Positions 7,501 to 14,804 of a stretch of 44,104 bases of DNA are shown here, piece after piece; the first letter of the stretch is position 1, and each line of letters begins with the position of its first letter. Both the position numbers and the translations under genes were made by a program. This DNA comes from Candidatus Auribacter fodinae (GTDB taxonomy: Bacteria; Auribacterota; Auribacteria; Auribacterales; Auribacteraceae), in NCBI GenBank assembly GCA_003599815.1, contig QZJZ01000030.1:1-44104 (forward strand), read 5' to 3'. Below the pieces are notes generated by a model, which saw only the letters and a program-made list of their open reading frames with translations, did not search any database and had not been told where the DNA came from.

Positions 7501-9896
7501 CCATTAATATAATATAATTGATTGTCAGAGGCCTCTTGTGCCAATCTTAATGTTTTCATTGTAGATAGAGCATGAATAGAGAACATATCCTTGAAAACTT
7601 TATGTTCATGTGCAGAGCCTGTCATCCCTCTAATTAACCCGAAATTTGCTTCACTCTGTTGATTATTTAAGCGCGACCAAGATAATTTTTTATTATACAC
7701 ATCTAATTTATATGTACCACTTGTCCAAATATTATCAACTTGAATAAGTTGCTGAACCATCATAGCGTTAGAGAAATAAGTAAAAGGCAAAATGTTCATT
7801 ACATTTGCTAATCGTTCCATAGAAAAATCATAGTCGCAGTAATACTGGACACCGATATTATACAAAATTTCTGTCACAGGCGCTTCTGAACATTCATTAG
7901 CCGTACCAGCATCAATTTTCTCTTCCAAATTTTTTAGTTTCTTAAATCTGGATGCGAGCAGTGATGTGGGGGCTTTATTATAATCAACAAAAATGGCCAC
8001 AAACGCACCAGTGGCTTCGAAAATAGACGTTTCTTCTGGAAAATAAGAAGTTTCGAAATTTTGTGGAACTCTATACTCGACAATAATATTAAGTGTTTCT
8101 CTTTCTGAACCATTGTCGAAAAGTTTTTGTGGATTTGTATATGTTGGACTATTAAAAACTTCTCCCTCGATACTCAAGAGCGGTATTAAACAAGCAACAT
8201 TTTGATCATTATTATATTCATAAGTTATCTTTTCAAAATAGTTATTGCCGCTGTTTCCCGTTGTCTCTTTTACATCGTATTTAAGTGCAATGCGTTTATT
8301 ATATAATGTGCACAAAGGGCGTATAAAATCAACAGAAGTGCCGCTATTGTTTTTTAGTAGTTTTATAGAATCATTATCTTTATCACAAACATTAATACGA
8401 ATTTGCCATTGTTCCGCTAAAGGGATAGAAGGTCGTTCATTACTAATGGAACGAATTAATATATCTGGAGACAATTCTGTCGGTAAGACATTAAGGTGCT
8501 GAGCAATGAGATCCCTTCTAAAAGTAAGGTCATCGATAGTATATTGCGGGTATTTTTCAGAAAGAAATGCTTTAAGATTCTCGAAATAAAGGTCATCAGG
8601 CATTTTTTCCACAGGAGCATGGATGTATTGATTAAAAAAGTCCAATGCATTGACCGACATATGTTCCGGTAATTTTACAGGAAAGACATTTTCATATTTC
8701 TTGTAAGCAGGATCTAAAGGTATCCAGCTAGATTCACCATTTTGTGAATAATGCACTTTATCCGAATAGGCTTCCGTATCAGCATCAACAATCGAATGTC
8801 CTCTTGTTGCGCTATATGGCATATATGCTTCAACCCAGACATGTTTCATAGATCTCTGAGTGGAACCCAAAGTAGTGCTATCAGTAATAAAATCTTTCAC
8901 GTAACCAGATACAGAGACTGTTTCGAAACCAACATCATAGCCTGCAAAACTATATAGATATCTCTTTTGCCCTGCATCACACTCAATTGAAACAGAGTCC
9001 TCGCCATTAAGGTAAAGAATAACATCGTTCCCAGATGTATAAACTGCGATCTGATATTCTTGGTTATTATTGATCCCCACACTATCGTATTCACCAGTTT
9101 CTAAATTTTCTAAAATAAGCCAAAGGTTTTGAGGTGTACTTCTATAACAGTATAAAACGATACCATCGTCTTCTTGATCACAATCTTGAAAATCGCCTAA
9201 TGTGTTCGAAAGCATCCAGATACTGATCAAAGGATTTACATCCTGTTCACAATTAATTTTAAATGAAAAACTATGTCGAAAATCACCAATCCCACCTTCC
9301 CCTAAATCTTTATAAATATAACAAGTGGTATTTGTATAAAGAAAATCTGTAAATGTTATCTGGTTATTCGATATTTGTACTGCATTGGTATCATTTTCCA
9401 TCTCAAACGTAGTATAGTCTTCTATATTACCTGTGAGATCCATAAAACTCAGAATTTCATTTGCAGTAACCTCAGACTCAACACCAATCCAGTTTAAAAG
9501 ATCATCATCTTCCAATTCAATATATCCTGTTACATAGCGACATGGAATACCGATTGCCCGATACATGGCTATGAGTAAGGACGATTGATCCCATGAGTTT
9601 GCGCGTTTTTCATATAGCGTACCGATTGCGCCGAGTTTGGAACCATAATACGGTACATAATCAATATTATTTTTAACCCATTCGTAAATTTTTACCGGAT
9701 CATGATTTAACTCTGCGACTTTTTGCTTGATCTCTTCGGTAATTATTGTGTCATCTGTTTCAAGAAGGTCATTGGTAGCATAGGACTGATCTTCTTTCAT
9801 ATATGCTGGTGTAATGGCCTGTGACACTGAACATTGCAAGCATATAAACAATACAGGTAGGATAAAAAGCATCACCTTGGTATTCAGTTTGGACAT
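819..9896 (-). CDS. Giant secreted RHS/YD-repeat polymorphic toxin with lipase-like C-terminal tip
   Basis: A 3,025-residue protein. A Sec signal peptide occupies residues 1-27 (cleavage near SQA), with AAAGGA at normal spacing before the ATG. Residues about 45-400 form a transglutaminase-like fold: RAIGIPCRYVTGY, then H352 in HVWVEAY and D395 in WIPLDPAY, but Ser101 stands where the catalytic Cys is expected. A LamG-like beta-sandwich is inserted at about 174-340. A linker with nine consecutive serines lies near 900-910, DUF6531 (DPVDVRTGE) near 1027-1066, and a second LamG-like domain near 1385-1560. YD repeats span about 1590-2770. The RHS core ends at ARYYDASLGRFISRDPMGF and DPLGL. The tip, about 240 residues, is an alpha/beta hydrolase with GHSHGG. 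The gene lies 35 bases behind the upstream giant gene, so the two are probably one operon. It is expected to be exported and to encapsulate its own toxin. Confidence 0.9.
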   Translation of the reverse strand: MSKLNTKVMLFILPVLFICLQCSVSQAITPAYMKEDQSYATNDLLETDDTIITEEIKQKVAELNHDPVKIYEWVKNNIDYVPYYGSKLGAIGTLYEKRANSWDQSSLLIAMYRAIGIPCRYVTGYIELEDDDLLNWIGVESEVTANEILSFMDLTGNIEDYTTFEMENDTNAVQISNNQITFTDFLYTNTTCYIYKDLGEGGIGDFRHSFSFKINCEQDVNPLISIWMLSNTLGDFQDCDQEDDGIVLYCYRSTPQNLWLILENLETGEYDSVGINNNQEYQIAVYTSGNDVILYLNGEDSVSIECDAGQKRYLYSFAGYDVGFETVSVSGYVKDFITDSTTLGSTQRSMKHVWVEAYMPYSATRGHSIVDADTEAYSDKVHYSQNGESSWIPLDPAYKKYENVFPVKLPEHMSVNALDFFNQYIHAPVEKMPDDLYFENLKAFLSEKYPQYTIDDLTFRRDLIAQHLNVLPTELSPDILIRSISNERPSIPLAEQWQIRINVCDKDNDSIKLLKNNSGTSVDFIRPLCTLYNKRIALKYDVKETTGNSGNNYFEKITYEYNNDQNVACLIPLLSIEGEVFNSPTYTNPQKLFDNGSERETLNIIVEYRVPQNFETSYFPEETSIFEATGAFVAIFVDYNKAPTSLLASRFKKLKNLEEKIDAGTANECSEAPVTEILYNIGVQYYCDYDFSMERLANVMNILPFTYFSNAMMVQQLIQVDNIWTSGTYKLDVYNKKLSWSRLNNQQSEANFGLIRGMTGSAHEHKVFKDMFSIHALSTMKTLRLAQEASDNQLYYINGANYTNYVDSQGGLLGIFDNDNVVDYTFIYNHFQEAGTENDIFLIPKRLTNESEAGVSIGTGYIIITTTGTGYVILNGSGEQINGGRPSINLNTTYIYQDSFNGFQGSSSSSSSSSNYDVHRSSNGHIQQKISYKSESTLVSKGHLETSSAEQTGISNNVTSTVKSDTPGSWESIGNILESYTSSPGNYTKKEQTNTVVFQQTETKQTSTQYAGHEFKPAETPTNNNKINQASDPVDVRTGELLAEATDVEIPGTMPIVIKRNYSSQQESFDFIGYGWTLNLNYYLWANIVALDLANDPDNESLKPESMVLGLTEYDGSVIEYNYYSDNDTTVTLKPDLATNPELANFSDSGVGASSSYLGNQIVFYKATGTFVYHSYTGLKKTFVYAKHMKDGEVVKERLYLTETEDLNGNYLKYEYYDDNEGDINNNGYGLPKRITNKSGSYVDFQYEGEGRVSKITSSDKREVQYFYDNLLNLVKVIDPAGKVTQYEYARSEDGYLTHNLCRIIKPENRILENIYDDEQVIEQRMSMGFDANPKHASRMAYGSLNTTSGEIINTVYNSIYEDNGSIYETTTEYKFEDLNQKNSECILSFNDSNLSNSASNQAVSATGSGLTYTDQTCVFGSTSAYLNVPVSTMDAIQTIEFSFKYPDNDTTQVTIYSEGSHTIKLTPVTPDSLTVTAAFATKTLTVTSSGHSNMNWYHLSVILDDAKNELSLYLNGLLVHRESNVTATTLISGTGSAQLKLTHHTGNNGSVDDVGFYSIPKAPGRQNPLRLISTTEKGFDSDSLNIATTRVWAANGNLTSVTDPNGTVTNYAYDTYNRIYTVTVNQNEVTTYTYASDTDPIRKNKVATIIDPEDTKTMYTYDDGSTYFNGALTAQERYTYFPDNESYPAQPTYKETYTYNNKGLISSKTIAAGTSDAVTYSYKYDRFGNMISSTDPEGNKTEMEYDEWGNRIRVTDPLGNSQLFYYDNANNLIKSVDPLGNKSQFVYDKNNNRKASLDANGGMMSYLYDYSDSLLGVMDPLSQTALIEYDIFGNKIFVVNQKGNFTEFEYDGANRLSKQINFVEDGNDYIQYETHYTYDNNNNVLQKETIENINGDLNTIAKSTFSYNHRNQVTTQKSYVYASKYTKITYEYDAVGNKTREYYYDNDTLQSYVSYVYSTEWNGAYLLKSLTHYDTDNDGLRSESYTYDKRGNVISKTNPNGVVTEYEYDDNDRLIKETVNMTTSDDDDIVTEYKYDIAGRLIEVIDPNGHSTRMEYDRNGQLVKSIDPEGRVTQFEYDAMGNKTKEISPTGKITVFVYDALNRLTEVHDEEGNVSYIVYDELGNKSVVIDADNNVTEYEYDELNRITRTVDPLGYEILYEYSYLDNDSLDNDGFFAKTMQAQINESDYRESTWVTDWLGRTVRQIDGPAANQKITDFSFDHINNITQKITPNADTITFTYDDLGNLITASCATDFTVNAEFAYDNDGNRLSMADSTGMTSYKYDNDGRLIIKIAPDNKTVTYAYDKAGNRSKMTFTGINRAGDFVPDNDTLYPSAPQTVTYYYNDANQLTEIYLNGASVPVASYDYNYGGLLDTKTYANGTAVSYSYDALDRLIELTNGDISSQRYEYDVVGNKTRVITERDNQSYVAAYRYDRKNQLIEEVFHDTNSTIGKHSYTYDGTGNRTAMTDIYGAASVENTYTYNTLNELTTLVKDTTTSGLTQLDIWGLYQGLGGSVTVDENAAVINDETGVFMHENYSHNSGAPITIEATKDCESQSVTLTLDADSDACYTYDNNGNLIMKSQNGRQTIFSWDALNRLTDVHYLDNESVVRHEKFMYNGNGERVYVIVDGSLTAYVYDGAQCIAEYDSAGVVTSQYVHGMGLGADVGSMLCSETRGTNFSATTRYFCYNWRGDVIDIADSSGDAVNWYRYDAFGTVIDQSGSADNDMLFSSKRFDASTSLSYFGARYYDASLGRFISRDPMGFIDGPNEFVFVGNNPILLIDPLGLENWLIVVPGTNIKNGNSDMNIPDWSKGNSQFVKELESTLGVKDTNTMTLIWSGANNSAARTDGAKGLNDLASQIRAMDKNAHITVYGHSHGGNVIMESTSYGAKFNTVVTAGTPVRDDYLTKYNRNNVDTHIQLYDTSDMVQISGGDALPKQYAVPAQSSIFSNTSYNIPLSAADNQSVNQFEVGPARREIPGAQNIQVETGSDPFVSHSKFNDPNVFSSGVKTALQNTSYSVKGGRCP
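1600..5120 (-). repeat. YD/RHS repeat array
   Basis: This stretch encodes many copies of the roughly 20-residue YD repeat (forms such as YDELGNK, YDALNRLTEV, YEYDELNRITR, YDNDGRLI). The repeats form the beta-spiral cocoon of RHS proteins. The DNA copies are diverged and show no long identical tandem units, so the similarity is mainly at protein level. Confidence 0.9.
1925..2136. repeat. 212-bp direct duplication, copy 2 (inside the RHS core)
   Basis: This is the in-gene partner of the orphan segment 298-509. It encodes the core stretch around residues 2587-2657, upstream of the toxin tip, so recombination between the copies would delete the end of the core, the tip and the candidate immunity gene. 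Confidence 0.85.
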
Positions 9897-9931
9897 AATG
9901 GATTCCTTTATGTGGTTAATGTATAATTTGA

Positions 9932-12900
9932 TTATTGCATCTCAAAATACCAGATCCGATGCTCTGGCGTATCGTTATCATTTATAAACGTCTCTTCATA
10001 TGATAAGCGGCTATTCTTGAAGTCCAAGCCATCCAGGACGCCATCTGATTCAGTTGTCGCATTAGTTATTGGTGATCCTGACAAAGGAAGAATTTCACTA
10101 TTAGCAAAATATATATTCGAGTCGTATTTACCATCGTCATTGAGATCTTTATCGCTGGTATATGCGATATCAACCCCAAAAATAGATTTGATAGAGCTAC
10201 TAAGGTGAATAGGTGATTTTTCACTTTCGTTTTGAGTGTCTGTCACTTGGTGTAAAGAGACAAATAGTGAGGTTTGATAATCAATATAAATGGTGACACG
10301 GTGCGGCGATGTGTTGTTTGTATAAGGAAATTCATCGGGAAGGGAAGAAAAACCAGAAATCCAATATCTTGTGTCACCACTTCCCCATTTTGTTTGTATA
10401 CCATTTGAATTGCAATGTACTACCAACCAGTATGTTTGATCTTTATGGATTTCTATGTCGTTTTCGAATTGAAATGTTTCTGTACTTGCCGTCGAGGTTG
10501 TTGCAAAGGTTCTTGCGTACGTTTGCTCCAGTTTCTCTCCCGGATAATCACCATCATTATCCAAATATAGTGCAATTTCTACAATGCTTGAGGCGTCAAC
10601 TCTAGCTATATACAATTTTACTTGGTTTGCTATACCATCATACTGTGCGGTATATGGTCCGAATGCAAATAAATTATCTGCCATAAAATTATTGGGCGAC
10701 GTACTTGGAATCTGGCTGTTTCCTAATTGTGTCTCAGACACATTGAATGGAGGTGGATTAAATTCAAGAGAATAGATATCAGAATTGATGTAGTAATTTT
10801 CTTCCTGATAATTCTTAGGTAACTCTAAAGTGTAACCTTCAAACAGTATTTTTGCTTTATTATCATCGTCAATATAAATAGAAGGGTTATCTGCAAGAAT
10901 GAAATTTTTACCATCATTATCAGTTAAGTCCAGCGTTAAACTGTAATATTCAATACCTGTGGTTGAATAATCCTGCGTTACCAACATCACCAGCTCGCCG
11001 AGTTCATCTGACGCGATGATATATTTAGTGTTTCCAATCTTTTTACAATCAGGATTATAGAATGATTTCTGGTAATATTCCTGGTTCCCTTCAGCATCAA
11101 GAAGCGTAAATTCTGCATCCTCAAAATAATGGTTGAAATTCAGGTCATAAAGCACATTTATGATGTTTTCACTCTGGCTGGATTGAATAACCAGATTTCT
11201 TGCGCCGTATCTATAAGATGCAAAAACAATGCTGTCATTATCAAACCAAGCAGGTTCCATATCGTTTACAAAGGTATCTGTAAACTGAGTTAAACCACCA
11301 TCATCCCATTTCCAGAGATTTTCGGTATAATCATCGTCATTGCTGGTAGAGGAGAGTTTGGTAGAGCAAAATACCAGTTCCGGCTCAGTTACAGAATCAG
11401 GATTCCATGATGGCGCTGCACAATAGTTCCCTTCGAAAATGCTGTTTTTGTCCCATTTATAAATCTTAATGGAAATGGACCCAGTCTTTGAGTTATTTGC
11501 AAGATCTGTTGCAGTTACTTGTAACGTATATGTACCTGAAGTTATTGATTCATTGTCCAGATCAAAAGAACCAAGGAATCCATTTATTACAGGAATGGTA
11601 GAATTGGGAATTGTAGCAGGGAACTCATTACTCTGACTATCAATGAGTTTAAGCTGATAAGATCCAAATAAGTCATCAGAGACAGTACCGAAAACAGAAA
11701 GTGTTTTGTAGCTGGAACCGCTATCATTATCTTTAATTGTACTTATAAGATGTCCGGTAACAGGGGAGGAAATCATTACATAAGGATCAGTCGAATCGTT
11801 GTTTTCAAGTTTGGTGGCGGTAATGTATAGTGAAGCGCAGTCCAAACTTCTTTTACTATCATTATCTAAGGAATAAACGCGAATTGTTTCAGGTACTGTT
11901 GTTAATGTATATTTTGCTGAAGTTTGTAATGTTGTGGCAAAGAATTCTGTTGCCTGAGTATCATTATCATAGGTTGCCAGTTGATATCCGAATACGTTTT
12001 GATCAAGCGGTGCTTGCCAGGAAAGCTGGATCGTATTATCGTTTAAAACGTTATAAGTAAGGTTGGTTGGTGCCCCTAAAGTGATATTTGTTGATTCGTT
12101 TTCGAATTCAGTGTTAATGATATACAATATCGTGGCTGCGGAGTTGTTGTCATTATCAGGGTCTCCGGAGACGTCTGCGCTAACTGTAATATTCACAGAA
12201 CCTTTTGTATTGGCTGGAACTGTAAAAATTTGTGAATACGAGTATCGTGCATAAGGCAACAATTTGAGCGTTGATCCTTGACTGCTGTTAACGGACATAG
12301 TTATGTTGCCCACGATAGTTTTGGATAAGTTGTGTATTTTCTGTTGGATATAGATTGTCTGCGCTTCAGTTGATGATAAGATTGCGTTGTTTTGAATTAT
12401 TTCTCCGTCACAGTCGAGTAAGCGGAGATCTTTGTTGTAAATAGCAATATCTTTAATTCCTGAAGAACTGTACTCTGCTTCTTGCCATACTCGGTTATCA
12501 ACTAATACAGCATATTTGTCTTCGTCGGATAGAGTAAACGGTATAGTCTCTGATACGATCTCTGTTAATGATCCTGTAGTGTTGGTTTTGCTATCAAATG
12601 ACACAAATTTCAGTTCATCTCGTTTTTTTACATAAAAACAGATGTCATTCCAGTTCGTACTGATATCAACATCAATACATTGTTGAGAGATCGAAATATT
12701 GGAAATCACAGGTATCGGAGCAGAATTTTCATAAATGCTTTTCAATATCAGACCGGTAAGATAAGGATCGCTTAAGCATGACCCTTCGTTATCTATTAAA
12801 GATTCAAGAGCAGAGATGGAATCATTTTCATTTTCTGAAATTGCGCCGTTTACTGTTGCATTTGTGGAGTTGTATCTGCGTAACGCAGATGTAACGATGG

Positions 12901-13651
12901 CTTTTTCCTGAATAGGACTATCATTATCAAGCATAGTTGCTAATTGTGTCTCAAGAAAGGTTTTCCCATCATTAGTAAGTTCTTCTATTTCTGATACTGT
13001 AGGTAATGGGGTACTCCCAAAATCTAAAAAATTTGAATCGTATGTTATAGGGAAAAGAGATTCCAGATAATCGTTATGTTCTTTCAATGTTTCATAGACA
13101 TAGGCTGTAATAATAGAACTGTCTTCCCGGTTTTCCCAGACAGACCCATTGAGTGCCGGATGAAAGGTTGACCATCTATATGTATCTTGGCTTGATTCAG
13201 GATCTTTTGATGTGTGTGATATGAGTACGCTTAATGCTTTTTGGATGACTTCATCGTTCATGTAGCCTGCTGAAAGAAGTGCGCGGACAGCCCAAATTGT
13301 ATCTGTAGGATTGGTTTTATAACCGTTATTTTCTCCCCAGCCGCCATCATCATTTTTGAAGGTCATTAGTTTTTCCAGAAGCAGGTCACAATTCATGCCT
13401 GCATGAGATAACACTACGATCTGACGTGCTATATATTCGGTATTGTTAAATTCTTGGGTCTGGATCCAATTTAAGGATTTTTCCAGTTTGGTATCAAGGG
13501 TTTGAACCAATCCTTCATTGGATAGGATATCTCTTGCCTGCATTAAAGATTCAGTAACAATCATTGTTGCAAGAGGAGAAGTAATGCTATCGTTATCAGA
13601 TTCATAGTTAGAATCATAGATAACTGTATCATTGTCTGTGTCTCCATACAT
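9932..13651 (-). CDS. 5'-truncated giant secreted repeat protein paired with the RHS gene
   Basis: The frame stays open to 13,804, but everything beyond about 13,650 is antisense to comM, so only about 1,239 residues are native. Counted from the Met at 13,651, residues about 25-320 are helical toroid repeats of the prenyltransferase/squalene-cyclase type ([11 protein letters not shown]). A CARDB-like domain lies near 420-515, an FN3 domain near 525-615 ([17 protein letters not shown]) and an Ig-like domain near 620-735. A TolB-like beta-propeller part follows ([23 protein letters not shown]), then a beta-sandwich near 965-1125 and a final segment with a calcium-loop-like DLNDDGKYD. There is no signal peptide, although the domains are typical of exported proteins, because the 5' end is missing. 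The stop lies 35 bases before the RHS start. The protein is rich in Asn-Asp-Ser/Thr tetrads. Its role is unknown; an accessory surface or display function for the RHS protein is a guess from gene order. Confidence 0.75.
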   Translation of the reverse strand: MYGDTDNDTVIYDSNYESDNDSITSPLATMIVTESLMQARDILSNEGLVQTLDTKLEKSLNWIQTQEFNNTEYIARQIVVLSHAGMNCDLLLEKLMTFKNDDGGWGENNGYKTNPTDTIWAVRALLSAGYMNDEVIQKALSVLISHTSKDPESSQDTYRWSTFHPALNGSVWENREDSSIITAYVYETLKEHNDYLESLFPITYDSNFLDFGSTPLPTVSEIEELTNDGKTFLETQLATMLDNDSPIQEKAIVTSALRRYNSTNATVNGAISENENDSISALESLIDNEGSCLSDPYLTGLILKSIYENSAPIPVISNISISQQCIDVDISTNWNDICFYVKKRDELKFVSFDSKTNTTGSLTEIVSETIPFTLSDEDKYAVLVDNRVWQEAEYSSSGIKDIAIYNKDLRLLDCDGEIIQNNAILSSTEAQTIYIQQKIHNLSKTIVGNITMSVNSSQGSTLKLLPYARYSYSQIFTVPANTKGSVNITVSADVSGDPDNDNNSAATILYIINTEFENESTNITLGAPTNLTYNVLNDNTIQLSWQAPLDQNVFGYQLATYDNDTQATEFFATTLQTSAKYTLTTVPETIRVYSLDNDSKRSLDCASLYITATKLENNDSTDPYVMISSPVTGHLISTIKDNDSGSSYKTLSVFGTVSDDLFGSYQLKLIDSQSNEFPATIPNSTIPVINGFLGSFDLDNESITSGTYTLQVTATDLANNSKTGSISIKIYKWDKNSIFEGNYCAAPSWNPDSVTEPELVFCSTKLSSTSNDDDYTENLWKWDDGGLTQFTDTFVNDMEPAWFDNDSIVFASYRYGARNLVIQSSQSENIINVLYDLNFNHYFEDAEFTLLDAEGNQEYYQKSFYNPDCKKIGNTKYIIASDELGELVMLVTQDYSTTGIEYYSLTLDLTDNDGKNFILADNPSIYIDDDNKAKILFEGYTLELPKNYQEENYYINSDIYSLEFNPPPFNVSETQLGNSQIPSTSPNNFMADNLFAFGPYTAQYDGIANQVKLYIARVDASSIVEIALYLDNDGDYPGEKLEQTYARTFATTSTASTETFQFENDIEIHKDQTYWLVVHCNSNGIQTKWGSGDTRYWISGFSSLPDEFPYTNNTSPHRVTIYIDYQTSLFVSLHQVTDTQNESEKSPIHLSSSIKSIFGVDIAYTSDKDLNDDGKYDSNIYFANSEILPLSGSPITNATTESDGVLDGLDFKNSRLSYEETFINDNDTPEHRIWYFEMQ

Positions 13652-14534
13652 AATTATGGTAGGCCCTCCCGGTTCGGGGAAAACCATGCTTGCCCGCCGA
13701 ATTCCCACGATTTTGCCGGAAATGACTCTTGAGGAAGCCTTGCAGACTACCAAGATACACAGTATCATGGGGATGACGTCCGGAAAGCATTCGTTGATTA
13801 CCACTCGTGCGTTTCGCGCGCCGCATCATACCATATCCGATTCAGGACTGATCGGCGGCGGGACGTATCCTCGTCCGGGCGAGGTGTCACTTGCGCATAA
13901 TGGCGTTTTGTTTCTAGATGAGCTTGCAGAATTCAACAGGCATGTGCTTGAGGTAATGCGCCAGCCGTTGGAGGATGGTGAAGTAACTATATCGCGAGCA
14001 TCCGGCTCGGTCAAATTTCCTTCTCGTTTTATGTTAATCGCGGCGACCAATCCCTGTCCATGCGGGCATGCGAATGACCCGCGCCGGCAATGTAGTTGCT
14101 CGACAATGCAGATACAGAAATATATGTCGAAAATCTCCGGGCCGTTGCTTGACAGGATAGATATCCATCTGGAAGTGGCTCCTGTGGAGTACCGGGATTT
14201 ATCGAATAAGAAGGGCGGAGAAAGTTCCGCTTCTATTCGTGAGCGGGTGGTCAGGGCGAGGGCTGTTCAGGAACAGAGGTTTGTTAAACATAAGATATTC
14301 TGTAATGCGCAAATGAGCTCTGCGGCTATAAAAAAGTATTGCGAATTGTCATCAGAAAGCCAGTCGATTCTTAATACTGCCATGGAGAAACTTGGGCTAA
14401 GTGCACGGGCGTATCATCGGATATTAAAGGTTGCCCGAACGATCGCAGATCTGGAAGGTACGGAATTAATCAAAACGCCGCATATCCTTGAAGCGATACA
14501 GTATCGGTCGCTGGATAGGGCATATACGCATTAA
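13632..14534 (+). pseudogene. comM: ComM/YifB AAA+ ATPase, N-terminal half missing
   Basis: ComM is a hexameric branch-migration helicase of natural transformation, related to magnesium-chelatase ChlI subunits. What remains is the AAA+ module: Walker A GPPGSGKT (residues 11-18 of this frame), Walker [10 protein letters not shown], the cysteine cluster [26 protein letters not shown] and the C-terminal helical part ending [13 protein letters not shown]. Full-length ComM is about 500 residues and begins with a Lon-protease-like domain of roughly 190 residues, which is absent. The ATG at 13,632 falls in sequence belonging to the neighbouring operon and has no ribosome binding site, so this is probably a non-functional remnant unless the joint is an assembly error. 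Confidence 0.85.
13645..13655. other. Breakpoint joining the RHS operon to comM
   Basis: To the left, minus-strand codons continue the DND-rich extracellular protein. To the right, plus-strand codons from 13,650 match the ComM P-loop ([12 protein letters not shown]). The residues just before (SVSPY) do not match the expected ComM sequence, which normally reads like GGHN there. Both genes are decapitated at the same point and head away from each other, so the join is not an ancestral intergenic region. No repeat or insertion-sequence end is visible at the joint. Confidence 0.75.
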
Positions 14535-14627
14535 TACCCAGCTGACTTTCCTTGCTTTTTCTATACAATACGCTTGCTATTTTATTTCATGCGTTTATAA
14601 TTTCAGTAAACGGGAGATAAATATGTT

Positions 14628-14771
14628 ATGCGCGCGTTTGTATCCGCTTTGTTAATAGCAAGTGTAGTAATGATAGTAAGTGCCGGCTGTGCTAAGAAGA
14701 ATGCCGTTCAGACAGATGTATTGAAGTTTTCCAAATATCCCGTTGGCGCGAAATTGGAGTTTCCCTATTAA
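14628..14771 (+). CDS. Tiny lipoprotein (47 residues)
   Basis: The frame encodes a short signal sequence (FVSALLIASVVMIV) ending in the lipobox SAGC, with Cys21 as the lipidated residue, followed by only 26 residues (KKNAVQTDVLKFSK and a Tyr end). A GGGAG lies about 11 bases before the ATG. An ATG five bases earlier reads into a stop after ten codons. It sits between comM and the addB-like gene on the same strand. No family is recognised; very small lipoproteins of this kind can be entericidin-like or structural. Confidence 0.6.
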   Translation: MRAFVSALLIASVVMIVSAGCAKKNAVQTDVLKFSKYPVGAKLEFPY

Positions 14772-14804
14772 ACCATTGTTCATGCCGCCGGATGGGTCTC
14801 GTTC

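Noticed and set aside
819-13651. GATAATGAT-type repeats as a Chi-like DNA signal for the AddAB-like nuclease
   Set aside because: The copies vary at synonymous positions and keep the reading frame, which points to protein-level constraint rather than a fixed DNA word.
13652-13804. The 51 residues that extend the giant protein's frame upstream of 13,651
   Set aside because: They are the antisense of comM P-loop codons and have no independent support, so I cut the feature at the joint.
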